A stretch of 64,000 nt of DNA from Steroidobacteraceae bacterium (GCA_017853555.1 JAFMJH010000001.1:124001-188000); one strand, 5' to 3'; shown: positions 51,995 through 63,103, counted from the first letter of the stretch. Notes: generated by a model from the letters alone, not told the origin. Program-made: numbers and translations.

Positions 51995-52891
51995 GTGGCG
52001 GATATCAAACTCAAGGATTTGCGCTATCTGATCGCCGTCGCCGACACCGGGCATTTCGGCAAGGCGGCCGAGCGCTGTTTCATCAGTCAGCCGACGCTGT
52101 CTGCGCAGCTTAAGAAACTTGAAGAGTATCTCGGCGTGCCGCTCGTCGAACGACAACCGAGGCACGCGATCCTCACGCCCGCCGGCAAAGATATCGTCGC
52201 GCGCGCGCGCCGCATCGTCGAGGCGAGCGACGAAGTGGTTGAAATCGCGCGCACGCATCGCGATCCGCTCGCCGGTCGTTTGCGAGTCGCTTTTCTGCCG
52301 ACGATCGGTCCGTACCTGTTGCCCGGCGTCGCGCCGAAATTGCACAAGGCACTGCCGCGTCTCGAGTTGATGCTGTACGAATACCAAACCGGTCCGATGC
52401 TGGAAAAACTGCGCGCCGGTGAAATCGACATGGGCGTACTCGCGCTGCCCGTGGAGCTCGACGGGCTCGCGGCTCGCAACCTCTATGACGAAGCGTTCGT
52501 GGTCGCCGCCCCGGCGAACGATCCACTCGCGACCAAGAAACAGATCAAAGTCGACGATCTCGCCGGCGTCACCTTGTTGCTGCTCGAAGACGGTCACTGC
52601 CTGCGCGATCAGGCGCTCGACGTCTGCAGCCGCATCGACGTTCGCGAGAAGCAGGATTTTCGCGCCACGAGCATCGAGACCTTGCGGCAGATGGTGGCGG
52701 CGGGCGCGGGCGCCACGTTGCTGCCCGAGCTCGCCACGCGCGGCGGGTATGCGACGCCGCGCGGTTTGGTCGTTCGCCCGTTCGCGAAGCCCGCGCCGAC
52801 GCGGCGCATCGGCGCGATCTGGCGCAAGAGCACGCCGCGCAGCGTGGCGATCGATGCGGTCGCCAAAGTCATCGCGGGGCATGCGCTGTGA
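51995..52891 (+). CDS. oxyR: LysR-family peroxide sensor OxyR
   Basis: DLRYLIAVADTGHFGKAAERCFISQPTLSAQLKKLEEYLG; redox motif EDGHCLRDQALDVC (Cys pair with 8 intervening residues); GTG start. Confidence 0.95.
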   Translation: MADIKLKDLRYLIAVADTGHFGKAAERCFISQPTLSAQLKKLEEYLGVPLVERQPRHAILTPAGKDIVARARRIVEASDEVVEIARTHRDPLAGRLRVAFLPTIGPYLLPGVAPKLHKALPRLELMLYEYQTGPMLEKLRAGEIDMGVLALPVELDGLAARNLYDEAFVVAAPANDPLATKKQIKVDDLAGVTLLLLEDGHCLRDQALDVCSRIDVREKQDFRATSIETLRQMVAAGAGATLLPELATRGGYATPRGLVVRPFAKPAPTRRIGAIWRKSTPRSVAIDAVAKVIAGHAL

Positions 52892-54372
52892 GCGGCGCTG
52901 CACGCGCAACTCCGGCCGCCTCGTCGGCACCGACCCTGCTGTGGTTGCGCCAGGATTTGCGGCTCGCCGATCACCCCGCCCTCGTCGCCGCCATCGAGCG
53001 CGGCGCGCCGGTGATTCCGGTATTTCTTTGGTGCCCGGATGACGATGCGGCTTGGGCGCCCGGCGCCGCGACGCAATGGTGGCTGCATCACTCGCTGGAA
53101 TCTTTGCAGCGAGCACTGGAAGCGCGCGGCTCGCGCTTGATCGTGCGACGCGGCACACCCGATGCCGCACCCGGCGGCGCGGCGCTGGCGGAGTTGCGCA
53201 AGCTGCTCGCCGAAACCGGTGCGACTGCCGTGTACTGGAGTCGTCGCTATGAACCGACGGCCATCGCGCGCGATGCGCACATCAAAGAAACACTGCGTGC
53301 CGAAGGCGTCGAAGTGCGCAGTTTCAACGCGGTGCTGCTCAGCGAACCCTGGGACATCCGCAACCAGAGCGGCAAACCGTTCCAGGTGTTCACGCCCTAT
53401 TGGAAAAACGCCTCGACGACGATCGCCGAGACGACGCCATTGCCGGCACCGAACGTCATCGCCGCCCCGGCGCGCTGGCCGAGCTCGCTCGCACTCGCCG
53501 CACTCGAATTGCTGCCGCGCATCCGCTGGTATGACGGGATGGCTGCGGCGTGGCGACCGGGCGAAGACGGCGCACGCGAGAATCTCGATTCTTTCCTGCG
53601 CGAGGCGGTCGAACACTACGGTGACGCGCGCAACGTACCCGGCATTCGTGGCACGTCGCGGCTGTCGCCTCATCTGCACTTCGGCGAGATCGGACCGCGA
53701 CAAATATGGCATACGGCTGCGCGTTGGCGCGGTACGCAATTCATGGCGGAAGTGGGTTGGCGTGAATTCGCGCATCACTTGCTGTATCACTTCCCGCGTA
53801 CGCCGACCGAACCCCTGCGCGGCGAATACACGCGCTTTCCGTGGCGCGAAGACGCGGCGGCGCTGCAAGCCTGGCAACGCGGTCGCACCGGCGTACCGCT
53901 CGTCGATGCGGGGATGCGCGAGTTGTGGAGCACAGGCTGGATGCACAACCGCGTACGCATGGTCGTGGCGTCGTTTTTGGTGAAGAACCTGCGCTTGCAT
54001 TGGTTGCATGGTGCGCGCTGGTTCTGGGACACGCTGGTCGATGCGGATCTGGCGAGCAACACGCTCGGCTGGCAGTGGACGGCGGGTTGCGGCGCCGACG
54101 CTGCGCCCTACTTTCGCGTGTTCAATCCGGTCAGCCAGGGTGCGAAGTTCGACCCCGAAGGCGAATACGTCCGGCGCTGGGTGCCGGAACTCGCTGCGCT
54201 GCCGGGCGCATCGATCCACGCCCCGTGGGAGTGCAAACCGGCCGAACTCGCCGCCGCAGGCATCGTGCTCGGCCGCGACTATCCGCAGCCCATCGTCGAT
54301 CTCAAAGAATCTCGCGAAGCGGCGCTCGCCGCTTGGCAGAGTCTGCGCCAACCACAGGAACCGCATCCATGA
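52888..54372 (+). CDS. phrB: Deoxyribodipyrimidine photolyase
   Basis: LLWLRQDLRLADHPALVAAIE...; WREFAHHLLYHFPRTPTEPL; RTGVPLVDAGMRELWSTGWMHNRVRMVVASFLVKNL. Confidence 0.95.
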   Translation: MSGAARATPAASSAPTLLWLRQDLRLADHPALVAAIERGAPVIPVFLWCPDDDAAWAPGAATQWWLHHSLESLQRALEARGSRLIVRRGTPDAAPGGAALAELRKLLAETGATAVYWSRRYEPTAIARDAHIKETLRAEGVEVRSFNAVLLSEPWDIRNQSGKPFQVFTPYWKNASTTIAETTPLPAPNVIAAPARWPSSLALAALELLPRIRWYDGMAAAWRPGEDGARENLDSFLREAVEHYGDARNVPGIRGTSRLSPHLHFGEIGPRQIWHTAARWRGTQFMAEVGWREFAHHLLYHFPRTPTEPLRGEYTRFPWREDAAALQAWQRGRTGVPLVDAGMRELWSTGWMHNRVRMVVASFLVKNLRLHWLHGARWFWDTLVDADLASNTLGWQWTAGCGADAAPYFRVFNPVSQGAKFDPEGEYVRRWVPELAALPGASIHAPWECKPAELAAAGIVLGRDYPQPIVDLKESREAALAAWQSLRQPQEPHP

Positions 54373-54662
54373 TCAAGCACATCGTCGCGTGGCGGATCAA
54401 AGACACGCCGTCGAAGGCGGAGAATGCCGCCCGGATCAAAGAATTGCTCGAAGGACTCGCCGGACGCATCCCCGGCCTGCTGGAAATAGAGGTCGGCATC
54501 AACGTCATCGACGACGCGAACGCCGCCGACGTCGTGCTCTATTCACGCTTCGAGGATCGCGCGGCGCTCGCGCACTACCAGACCCATCCGCTGCACGTCG
54601 CGGTCGCCGGCGAGGTACGCGAACTCACCACGGAGCGCCGTTCGGTCGACTATCTGGTTTGA
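54369..54662 (+). CDS. Dabb (stress-responsive A/B barrel) domain protein
   Basis: MIKHIVAWRIKDTPSKAENAARIKELLEGLAGRIPGLLEIEVG...YQTHPLHVAVAGEV. Confidence 0.9.
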   Translation: MIKHIVAWRIKDTPSKAENAARIKELLEGLAGRIPGLLEIEVGINVIDDANAADVVLYSRFEDRAALAHYQTHPLHVAVAGEVRELTTERRSVDYLV

Positions 54663-54670
54663 GCGCGTCG

Positions 54671-56455
54671 TTACAGGCAGGCCGGATCGACGTCGAGCAC
54701 GCTCGCCGCACCCGAGTCGATCACGCGCGCGAGGCCGTGCGCTTGCGGCAAAACGTGCGTCGCATGGAATTCGGCCGAAGCGATCTTGCCGCGCAGGAAA
54801 TCGACGTCCGGATCACCCTCGGCCAAGCGACGCGCCGCGATGTCGGCCGATTTCGTCAATTGCCAGGCCGCACACACGTGACCGGCGAGCCGCAAAAACG
54901 GCACTGAGACCGCAAAGGCGCGCGCCGGATCTTCGGCGAGCGCCGCCAACAATTTTTGCGTTGCGCTTTCGAGGGCCGAGATTGCATCGAGCGTCGCGGC
55001 ACGCGCGATGGCGACGCGCGGCTGCGTCGCCGTCAACGCCGCAAGTTCGCCACGCATGTCCTGCACGAGCGACGCGAGCGCTTGACCGCGATCGCGACCG
55101 ATCTTGCGACCGACGAAATCATTGGACTGGATGCCGGTCGTGCCTTCGTAGATGGTGGTGATGCGTACGTCACGATAGGGTTGTGCGGCACCGGTTTCTT
55201 CGACGAAGCCCATGCCGCCGTGCACTTGTATGCCGAGCGAGGCGAGTTCGATGCCGGCTTCGGTGCTGCAACCTTTGACGATCGGAATGAGCAGATCACC
55301 GCGCGCTTGCGCCGCGGCACGCACCGCGGGGTCCGGATGATGGGCGCCGAGATCGAGTTGCCAGGCGGTGTAGAGCGCCACCGCGCGCAAGGCCTCGGTC
55401 TGCGACTTCATCGTCAGCAGCATGCGCTTGACGTCCGGATGGTGAGCGATCGGCAACGGACCTTGCGCCGCCGCCACGGGCGGCTTGCCCTGCACGCGCG
55501 TGCGTGCCCAGTCGAGCGCTTGCTGGTAGGCGCGATCGGCGACCGCATAACCCTCGAGACCGACCGACAAACGCGCCGCGTTCATCATCACGAACATGTA
55601 TTCGAGACCGCGATTCGGTTCGCCGACGAGATAGCCGATGGCGCCGTCTTTTTGGCCGAAGGCCATCACGCAAGTCGGGCTCGCGTGGATGCCGAGTTTG
55701 TGTTCGATCGAGATGCAGTGGGCGTCGTTGCGCTCGCCCAAGCTGCCGTCGGCATTCACCAGCACCTTAGGCACGATGAACATCGAGATGCCTTTGACGC
55801 CCGGCGGCGCGCCGTCGATGCGCGCCAGCACGAGGTGAATCGTGTTGGGGGTGAAGTCGTGGTCGCCGTAGGTGATGAATATTTTTTGACCGAAGATGCG
55901 ATAGCGATCGCCCTCGGGCGTGGCGCGCGTGCGGATCGCGGCCAGATCACTGCCGGCCTGCGGCTCGGTGAGATTCATGGTGCCGGTCCACTCGCCGCTC
56001 ACCATCTTCGGCAGATACTGCGCTTTCTGCGCATCGCTCCCGTAGTGCTCGAGCGCTTCGATCGCGCCCTGCGTGAGCATCGGGCACAACTTGAAGGCGA
56101 GATTCGATGCGGCCCAGATTTCTTCGACCGCGGTACCGACGACGTTCGGTACGCCCTGGCCGCCGAAATGGGGCGAGGCACGCAAACTCGGCCAACCACC
56201 CTCGGCGTATTGTTGATAGGCGGCTTTGAAGCCCGGCGCGCCGATCACGCCCTCGGGCGTCCAGCGCGCACCGTCGCGATCACCGGATTTGTAGAGGGGA
56301 TCGAGCACGGTCTCGGCGAACTTGGCCGCTTCTTCGAGAATCGCGTCCGCGATCTCGAGCGAATACTCGCCGTGGGCGGGGCAGGCTTGCAGCGAAGACT
56401 CGCCGATGAGTTCGTGCAGGACGAATCGCAGATCTTTCAGGGGGGCGCGGTACAT
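54671..56455 (-). CDS. Acyl-CoA dehydrogenase (DmdC-like, ~595 aa)
   Basis: MYRAPLKDLRFVLHELIGE...GTMNLTEPQAGSDLAAIRTRA...IQVHGGMGFVEETGAAQPYRDVRITTIYEGTTGIQSNDFVGRKI. Confidence 0.92.
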   Translation of the reverse strand: MYRAPLKDLRFVLHELIGESSLQACPAHGEYSLEIADAILEEAAKFAETVLDPLYKSGDRDGARWTPEGVIGAPGFKAAYQQYAEGGWPSLRASPHFGGQGVPNVVGTAVEEIWAASNLAFKLCPMLTQGAIEALEHYGSDAQKAQYLPKMVSGEWTGTMNLTEPQAGSDLAAIRTRATPEGDRYRIFGQKIFITYGDHDFTPNTIHLVLARIDGAPPGVKGISMFIVPKVLVNADGSLGERNDAHCISIEHKLGIHASPTCVMAFGQKDGAIGYLVGEPNRGLEYMFVMMNAARLSVGLEGYAVADRAYQQALDWARTRVQGKPPVAAAQGPLPIAHHPDVKRMLLTMKSQTEALRAVALYTAWQLDLGAHHPDPAVRAAAQARGDLLIPIVKGCSTEAGIELASLGIQVHGGMGFVEETGAAQPYRDVRITTIYEGTTGIQSNDFVGRKIGRDRGQALASLVQDMRGELAALTATQPRVAIARAATLDAISALESATQKLLAALAEDPARAFAVSVPFLRLAGHVCAAWQLTKSADIAARRLAEGDPDVDFLRGKIASAEFHATHVLPQAHGLARVIDSGAASVLDVDPACL

Positions 56456-56475
56456 AGCCGCACAATTTTAGCCTG

Positions 56476-57387
56476 TCAGGCGCTGCTCTTGAGCGCAGGA
56501 ACGATGTTTGCGGCAAGAAAATCCACCAAGGCCAGCACCCGCGCGTCCTCGGCAAGGGTGGCCGGATACACGGCGCACAACGGCGCTTGCTCCGGCGGAT
56601 CCCAGTCGGGCAGCACGCGCTTGAGCTTCTGGGCGGCGATGCCGGCGCGGCAGAGAAACTCGGGCAGCAAACCGATGCCGAGCCCGGCGGCCACCGCGGC
56701 GTGCAGCAACGCGGGGTCGTTGACGGCGAGCTTCGGGCGCAGCGACAACTCGGCGCGGCGGTTGCCATGGGCGAGACGCAACACCTGGATCGGGCCCGCC
56801 CCGGCGTCCGGCATCAGCAAGTCGTAGCGCTCGAGATCGTCGGGCGCGCTCGGCAGCCCGCCGGCCTTCTGCAGATAGGCGGGACTCGCGCACAGGATCG
56901 CCGGCGGCGCGCCCAGGATTTTGGCGATGCGCTCCGGCCCGACGTCGGCGCCCGCACGAATGGTCAGATCGAACTCGGCCTCGCGCTCCGGCTCGCCGAG
57001 TTCCACCTCGAGCGGCACCTGCGGAAAGCGCTCCAGAAAACGCGGCACCAAAGGCGCGAGCAACACCCGGCCATAGGTCGTGTCGGCCAACACCCGCAAC
57101 GGACCCTGACGCGACCGACCGAGTTCGGCGGCGCGCTGGTGGACCTGTTCGGCCGCCGCGACGATCGCGCGGCAATGGGGCAACAACTGCTCGCCCGCCG
57201 GGGTCAAGGTCAGGCGGCGCGTGGTGCGCGTCATGAGCTTCAATCCGAGCTCGGCCTCGAGTTCGGCGATCGCGCGACTGACGCTGGCCTTCGGCACTTT
57301 GAGGGCGCGCGCGGCCGCCGTGAAGCCGTTCAAGTCGACGACTTTGGCAAAGGTGGCCATATGGGCCGGAGACCAGATTTGGTTCAT
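56476..57387 (-). CDS. LysR family transcriptional regulator
   Basis: HMATFAKVVDLNGFTAAARALKVPKASVSRAIAELEAELGLKLMTRTTRRLTLTPAGE. Confidence 0.94.
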   Translation of the reverse strand: MNQIWSPAHMATFAKVVDLNGFTAAARALKVPKASVSRAIAELEAELGLKLMTRTTRRLTLTPAGEQLLPHCRAIVAAAEQVHQRAAELGRSRQGPLRVLADTTYGRVLLAPLVPRFLERFPQVPLEVELGEPEREAEFDLTIRAGADVGPERIAKILGAPPAILCASPAYLQKAGGLPSAPDDLERYDLLMPDAGAGPIQVLRLAHGNRRAELSLRPKLAVNDPALLHAAVAAGLGIGLLPEFLCRAGIAAQKLKRVLPDWDPPEQAPLCAVYPATLAEDARVLALVDFLAANIVPALKSSA

Positions 57388-57524
57388 GAAACTACCATTA
57401 AAGGCGGCGAACCCCTGCTATTGTTGCAGATATAAATCAAACTTGTCCAATACATATCGATTCATGGTGATGCATCCACCCTCGTTTAAGATGGCCGAAG
57501 TCAATCACGGGGGACTCCGCCACC

Positions 57525-58451
57525 ATGTCTAACCATACGTTTTCACGGCTCGCGCTCACCGCCGCGCTGATGCTCGCCACGCCGCTCGCCGCCTGGGGTG
57601 CCGACGATTTTCTGGGCCCCTCGGCCAAGCGCGAAGGCGCCGAGGCCTTCACCTGGAACATGAAACTCACTTGCGGCACGACCGAGCCCGGCGTCACGCG
57701 CTACGGCATGTGGGAAGGGCGCATGTACAGCCGCATCGCCGGCGAAAAGGATCGCCACATCTTCGACGTGATCGGCATCAACACGCGGCAGTGCGAACGC
57801 CACAAGGATCCGGTCCGCGGTGACGGCTACCGCTCGGTGTCGCGCGAGATCATGGTGTACCTCGACCCCGCGAGCGGTGAAATCATCGACCGCTGGAAGA
57901 ACCCGTGGACGGGGCAAACCGTCGACGTCGTCCACGTCGCCAACGATCCGGTGAACATGCGACAGCCGAGCTTCGCCATCGGCGCCGACGGCAAGCCCGC
58001 TTCGATCGAGTTGCGGCAGTACGACGACCTGCTGGTCGAAGTGCGCGAAGTGCCGCTGTTCTACACGAACCCGCTGGCCGGCGATTATCAGGAATACGTC
58101 GGCGGGCAGTACCACGCGATGGAGATCTTCAACACGTTCTATCGCGCCGCCGACTTCACCGATGCCAAGAAGAACCGGATCAGCGAATCGCGGATCTCCT
58201 GGCAACGCATCTCGAAGTTGCTGCCGTGGATGCTGATGGGCGACCGGCAGGGAATCATGATCTTCAACGCGACCGGCTACAGCACCTTCGACCGCAAGAG
58301 AATCCCGCCGAAGCTCATGCAAATCCTGCAGACTCGCTACCCGCAATATCTCGAAGCCCCGCCGCTCGGCGATCCGCGACCGAACGCGACCACGTGGACG
58401 GTCACCAAGCAATGGATCGACGCGCAGCGCGCCAAACAGGAGAAGAAGTGA
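57525..58451 (+). CDS. Exported DUF1838-family protein
   Basis: Signal peptide MSNHTFSRLALTAALMLATPLAAWGA; YLDPASGEIIDRWKNPWTGQTVDVVHVANDPVNMRQP; family call from memory. Confidence 0.8.
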   Translation: MSNHTFSRLALTAALMLATPLAAWGADDFLGPSAKREGAEAFTWNMKLTCGTTEPGVTRYGMWEGRMYSRIAGEKDRHIFDVIGINTRQCERHKDPVRGDGYRSVSREIMVYLDPASGEIIDRWKNPWTGQTVDVVHVANDPVNMRQPSFAIGADGKPASIELRQYDDLLVEVREVPLFYTNPLAGDYQEYVGGQYHAMEIFNTFYRAADFTDAKKNRISESRISWQRISKLLPWMLMGDRQGIMIFNATGYSTFDRKRIPPKLMQILQTRYPQYLEAPPLGDPRPNATTWTVTKQWIDAQRAKQEKK

Positions 58452-58957
58452 TGTCCGTGTCCGTTCATTCGATGACCGTCGAACCCTTCATCCAGATGCT
58501 CGGCAATCTGTCGAACATCTTGGACAAAGCCGCCGCGCACGCCGAAGCCAAGAAGATCGAAGCGGGCGTACTCGAAGGGCTGCGGCTGACGCCCGACATG
58601 TTCACGCTGGCGCGCCAGATCATGCTGACCTGCGATTTCGCCAAGAACAGCTGCGCCCGTCTGGCCGGTCTCGAGCCGCCGCGCTTCGAAGACACCGAAA
58701 AGACCCTGGCCGAACTGCAGGCGCGCATCGCCAAGACGGTCGATTACCTTAAAACGCTCACGCCCGCCCAGCTCGAAGGCGCCGAACAGCGTCACATCGT
58801 CCTGCCGCTGCGTACTCGCACGCTCGAGATGGACGGTCTGCCGTTCATCCAGAAATGGACCGTGCCGAACTTCTATTTCCACATGACCACCACGTACGCG
58901 TTGTTGCGCGGCGTCGGCGTGGACATCGGCAAACAGGATTTCCTCGGCGGATATTGA
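58451..58957 (+). CDS. DUF1993-family protein
   Basis: [57 protein letters not shown]; start codon overlaps upstream stop (TGATG). Confidence 0.82.
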   Translation: MSVSVHSMTVEPFIQMLGNLSNILDKAAAHAEAKKIEAGVLEGLRLTPDMFTLARQIMLTCDFAKNSCARLAGLEPPRFEDTEKTLAELQARIAKTVDYLKTLTPAQLEGAEQRHIVLPLRTRTLEMDGLPFIQKWTVPNFYFHMTTTYALLRGVGVDIGKQDFLGGY

Positions 58958-58961
58958 TCGC

Positions 58962-59978
58962 ATGCAAACGCGCAAGCTCGGCCGACAAGGTCTGGAGGTT
59001 TCGGCACTCGGTCTCGGCACCATGGGCATGACCGGCGTGGCCGGAATGCCGGCCATGTACGGACCCACCGACGAAGCCGAAGGCATCGCCACCATCCATC
59101 GCGCCCTCGAACTCGGCATCGATTTCTTCGATACCGCCGAGGTCTACGGGCCGCGCAGCAACGAAGAATTGCTGCGTCGCGCGCTGGTCGGCCGTCGCGA
59201 GCGCGTGATCATCGCGACGAAGTTCGGCTTCAAGTTCACGCCGGACGACAAGATCGCCGGCGTCGACGGTCGGCCGGAGAACGTGCGCCGCGCGCTCGAC
59301 GGTTGTCTGCAACGACTCGGCGTCGAGTGCATCGATCTTTGGTATCAGCATCGCCGCGACTTCGACGTGCCGATCGAAGAGACCGTGGGGGTGATGGCCG
59401 AGCAAGTCAAAGCGGGCAAGGTCAAATATCTCGGGCTCTCCGAGATGTCGGCTGAAACCCTGCGCCGCGCGCATGCCGTGCATCCGATCAGCGCGCTGCA
59501 AAGCGAATATTCGGTTTGGGAACGCAACATCGAAGCGCCGAGCGCGAGCGGCGGCGCGAGCGTGCTCGCCACCTGTCGCGAACTCGGCATCGGCATCGTG
59601 CCCTACAGCCCGCTCGGCCGCGGGTTTTTGACCGGCGGCGTCCCCGATCCGGCGACCTTGCCCGCGTCGGATTACCGTCGCCACGATCCGCGTTTCTCGG
59701 CGGAGAATTACGCGCTCAATCTGCAACGCCTCGCCGCGGTGCAGGCCGTAGCGACGAAACACGGGGCGCAGCCTGCACAGGTCGCGCTCGCCTGGTTGTT
59801 GCATCGCGGTGACGACATCGTGCCGATTCCGGGCACCAAGCGTCGCCGTTATCTCGAAATCAACGCGGGTGCCGCGAGTTTGCGACTCGATGCCGAGGAC
59901 ATGCGGACGCTCGACGGAATCGGTACGGCGAGCGGCCCGCGCTACACGGAGCGTTCGTTGGCCTGGATCGAACGCTGA
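58962..59978 (+). CDS. Aldo/keto reductase
   Basis: [22 protein letters not shown]...[24 protein letters not shown]...DLWYQHRRD. Confidence 0.95.
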   Translation: MQTRKLGRQGLEVSALGLGTMGMTGVAGMPAMYGPTDEAEGIATIHRALELGIDFFDTAEVYGPRSNEELLRRALVGRRERVIIATKFGFKFTPDDKIAGVDGRPENVRRALDGCLQRLGVECIDLWYQHRRDFDVPIEETVGVMAEQVKAGKVKYLGLSEMSAETLRRAHAVHPISALQSEYSVWERNIEAPSASGGASVLATCRELGIGIVPYSPLGRGFLTGGVPDPATLPASDYRRHDPRFSAENYALNLQRLAAVQAVATKHGAQPAQVALAWLLHRGDDIVPIPGTKRRRYLEINAGAASLRLDAEDMRTLDGIGTASGPRYTERSLAWIER

Positions 59979-60745
59979 TCGCGCGTCGCTTGCGTCTGCG
60001 TTCGATCGATGACGGCGACCATGTCGCCCGGTACGACGCGTAACGGTACACGCGCCGCCGACGGTACATCCACCACGACTCCGCCCTGGATGTAGATGCG
60101 GCGCTCGCAACGCTCGGCGAGTTCGCGGTCGTGCGTCGACAACAGAAAAGTCGTGCCCGTTTCGCGCTGGATCTCCGTCATCAACGCGAACGCCTGATCG
60201 GCATTTTCACGATCGAGGTTGCCCGTCGGCTCGTCGGCGAGCACCAACGCGGGTTGATTCATGAGCGCGCGCGCGATCGCCACGCGCTGCTTCTGGCCGC
60301 CGGAGAGGCGCGTCGCGCGATAATGCATGCGCTCGGAAAGACCGACTCGCTCGAGCAACATCGCGGCCCGCTCGCGTCCGGCTTGCGTCTCGCGCCACAA
60401 GCGACCCGCATGCGGAAACATCACGTTCTCGAGTGCGCTGAAATCGGGCAACAGATGGTGGTACTGGAAGATGAAGCCGATCTGCTGATTGCGAAAATCG
60501 GACAGCTCGGCTTCTTTCAACGACGTGAGTTCGCGACCAAGCATCCGGAAGCTCCCGGCCGTCGGCCGCATGAGCGTGCCGAGGATCGACAGCAAGGTGC
60601 TTTTGCCGCTGCCCGAAGGCCCGAGCATCGCCACCATCTCGCTGCGCTGCAGCGTGAAGTTCACGCCTTTGAGCACCGGCGTTTCGAAATCACGATCGAC
60701 GAAGACCTTGCGCAGGTCGTTCACTTCGAGCAAAGGCGTGTTCAT
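59942..60745 (-). CDS. ABC transporter ATP-binding protein (MacB/LolD type)
   Basis: [24 protein letters not shown]...[32 protein letters not shown]; extra C-terminal extension. Confidence 0.92.
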   Translation of the reverse strand: MNTPLLEVNDLRKVFVDRDFETPVLKGVNFTLQRSEMVAMLGPSGSGKSTLLSILGTLMRPTAGSFRMLGRELTSLKEAELSDFRNQQIGFIFQYHHLLPDFSALENVMFPHAGRLWRETQAGRERAAMLLERVGLSERMHYRATRLSGGQKQRVAIARALMNQPALVLADEPTGNLDRENADQAFALMTEIQRETGTTFLLSTHDRELAERCERRIYIQGGVVVDVPSAARVPLRVVPGDMVAVIDRTQTQATRDQRSIQANERSV

Positions 60746-61950
60746 TGCGAGATGGCCTCGACGGGATCGATGCGGGAGGCCGCGCGTGCGGGCCACAAGG
60801 CCGCGGCGATACTCGCCGCAGCCGCGAGCAACAAGGCGACATCGTACTGGCCGAGACTGGGATCGACCGGCAAGGCACGCCCGCTGCTGCGTCCGGCTTG
60901 CACCAGCAGCGAACTGAATCCCCAGCCGAGGAAACATCCGACCAATGAGCCGAGGATGCCGATCAACGCGCCTTGCAGCATGAACACCGACAACACGAAG
61001 CGTTGCGAAATGCCGAAGGAGCGCATGATGCCGATCTCGGGACGACGTCGGAACGTCGTGAGCAGCAACGCGCTCGCCACGCCCACCACGATGGTGATCA
61101 GCGTGAACATCTTGATGATGTTGCCCGAACTGCCTTGGCCTTCGAGGGCTTCGCGCAGACGCTGGTTTTTGTCCATCCACGCCGTGACCTCGAGACCGGT
61201 GGTGTCGGCGAGCTGTTTGGCGACGGCGCGGGCGGCATAAATGTCCGCGAGTTTGATCTCGATTTCCGTCAGCCCCTCGGGCAGATCGAACATCACGCGG
61301 GCCGTGTCGATGTTCACGTAGGCGACGCGCGCGTCGAGACTGTCGACGCCGGTCGAATAGAGCCCGCGCACCGTCAGCGTCCGTTCGCGACCCTGGTTGC
61401 TGGTGACGAAGATCGGTTGACCGATGCGGATACCGAGGTCGTCGGCGAGCTTGCGACCGATCAGGACGTCGTTGAGGCCGAGCCGCGCTTCACCGGCGAC
61501 GAGGTTGCGATCGATGGGCGCGATCGCCGCGAGCCGCGCGGGCTCGACGCCCTTAAGACTGACGGGCAGCGTCTGCTGACCGCGCGTCACCAGACCCGTG
61601 CCGTTGATGTTGTACGACACGCCGGTCACGCCCGGCAGAGTTTCGATCACGCGCTCGACGCTGCGCCATTGCTTGATCTGCTCGCGACGTTCGAGTGCGC
61701 GTTGCGTCGCGACGAGTCGTTCGGTGCCCGCCGGCGCCGGCACGACCTTGGGCAGCAATTTTGCAGGCTCGATCGTCACGTGCGAGGAACTGCCGACCAC
61801 GCGATCGATCTGGAATTCCGCGAGGCCGTTGATCAGGGCGGCATTGAAGGTGAACACGGTCACCGCGACCGCGACACCGCCGATCAACAGCGCCGACTGC
61901 AGGCGGTTCGCGAGCAGATAGCGCAGTGCAACTTTGAGATCGAATCGCAT
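60742..61950 (-). CDS. ABC transporter permease (MacB/FtsX type)
   Basis: MRFDLKVALRYLLANRLQSALLIGGVAVAVTVFTF...GSSGNIIKMFTLITIVVGVASALLLTTFRRRPEIGIMRSFGISQR. Confidence 0.92.
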   Translation of the reverse strand: MRFDLKVALRYLLANRLQSALLIGGVAVAVTVFTFNAALINGLAEFQIDRVVGSSSHVTIEPAKLLPKVVPAPAGTERLVATQRALERREQIKQWRSVERVIETLPGVTGVSYNINGTGLVTRGQQTLPVSLKGVEPARLAAIAPIDRNLVAGEARLGLNDVLIGRKLADDLGIRIGQPIFVTSNQGRERTLTVRGLYSTGVDSLDARVAYVNIDTARVMFDLPEGLTEIEIKLADIYAARAVAKQLADTTGLEVTAWMDKNQRLREALEGQGSSGNIIKMFTLITIVVGVASALLLTTFRRRPEIGIMRSFGISQRFVLSVFMLQGALIGILGSLVGCFLGWGFSSLLVQAGRSSGRALPVDPSLGQYDVALLLAAAASIAAALWPARAASRIDPVEAISQ

Positions 61951-61960
61951 CGGTGCGCCG

Positions 61961-63103
61961 TCACAGCGCCTTGCGCGCGTCGGAGCCGCGCGGACGCGGG
62001 CCGCCGGCGACGAGCGCGAGATCTTTGGTCGGAGCGACGCGCTTGCCGATCAGATCGGGTCGCGGCGCGGCGAGCAATTGCGCGCCCGGTGCGAGGCCCG
62101 ACAACACGATGACGCGTTCGCTCGGCCATTCGACGAACTTCACCGACGCGGGATTCACCACGCCATCTTTGACGATCAGCACGCGCGCATCACCGTCGCG
62201 ACCGAGGATGGCGCTGCGCGCGACGGTGATCGCCTGCGCGCGGCGCTCGATGACGAGATTGACGTCGGCGGTCAGACCGGAGCGCAAATCGGGAATTTTT
62301 TGGTCGAGTCGCAGGCGCACTTTCGCGCCGCCGGTACGCGGGTCGACCTTCGACGAGACGTAGTACAGCGTCGCGGACGCTGGCGCACTGCGCCCGGCGA
62401 CGAGCACGTCCGCTTTTTGTCCGACGCGAACTTCGGCGAGGAACTGCTCGTCGACGTCCGCTTCGATCTCGACGTCGGCGAGCGGCGCGAGTTCGTAGAT
62501 GACGGTCGCGGCACCGACCACCTGACCGCGATCGACCGGTCGCGCGAGCACCACGCCGTCGACGGGCGAGACGATGGTGTTGTCGCGCAGGCGCGCGCTC
62601 GCCTGACGACGCGTGGCGTCGAGCGTCTGCAGCGAGAGCCGCGCCTGATCGAGCTCGAACTTGGCGGTGTCGAATTCTTTGGCGGTGGCGATGCCGCGCT
62701 CACGCAATTGCTGCAGGCGCGCGAAATTGCGCTCGGCTTCGGTGACGGCACGCTGCTGCAGCGTGACCTTCGAGGCGATTTCGTCGACCGCAGCCCGCGG
62801 CGCATCCGACTCGAGTTGCACCAGCACCTCGCCGGCTTTGACGGTCTCGCCTTCTTCCTTGACGAGACGGATCACCTGGCCCGGCGTCTTCGGCACGATG
62901 GTCACGGTGACCTGGGGCCGGGTGCGTCCGGTGATGGCGAGCACGCGCTCGGCCGGGCCTTGCCGCGCCTCGGTGACGCCGACCGGCGTCGGCTGCGAGG
63001 ATTTCACGTACCACCACGCCGCGAGGGCGACGGCGAGCACGCCGAAGAGGGGATAACGGTAGCGGCTCAGCCAGCCGCGCGGTTCCGGTGCGTCGAATGC
63101 CAT
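61961..63103 (-). CDS. HlyD/MacA-like periplasmic adaptor subunit
   Basis: ERVLAITGRTRPQVTVTIVPKTPGQVIRLVKEEGETVKAGEVLVQLESD...TIVSPVDGVVLARPVDRGQVV. Confidence 0.93.
   Translation of the reverse strand: MAFDAPEPRGWLSRYRYPLFGVLAVALAAWWYVKSSQPTPVGVTEARQGPAERVLAITGRTRPQVTVTIVPKTPGQVIRLVKEEGETVKAGEVLVQLESDAPRAAVDEIASKVTLQQRAVTEAERNFARLQQLRERGIATAKEFDTAKFELDQARLSLQTLDATRRQASARLRDNTIVSPVDGVVLARPVDRGQVVGAATVIYELAPLADVEIEADVDEQFLAEVRVGQKADVLVAGRSAPASATLYYVSSKVDPRTGGAKVRLRLDQKIPDLRSGLTADVNLVIERRAQAITVARSAILGRDGDARVLIVKDGVVNPASVKFVEWPSERVIVLSGLAPGAQLLAAPRPDLIGKRVAPTKDLALVAGGPRPRGSDARKAL

Noticed and set aside
57388-57524. Searched the LysR/DUF1838 intergenic region for a convincing T-N11-A LysR box
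   Set aside because: Several loose matches but none with clear dyad arms; not reported as a site.
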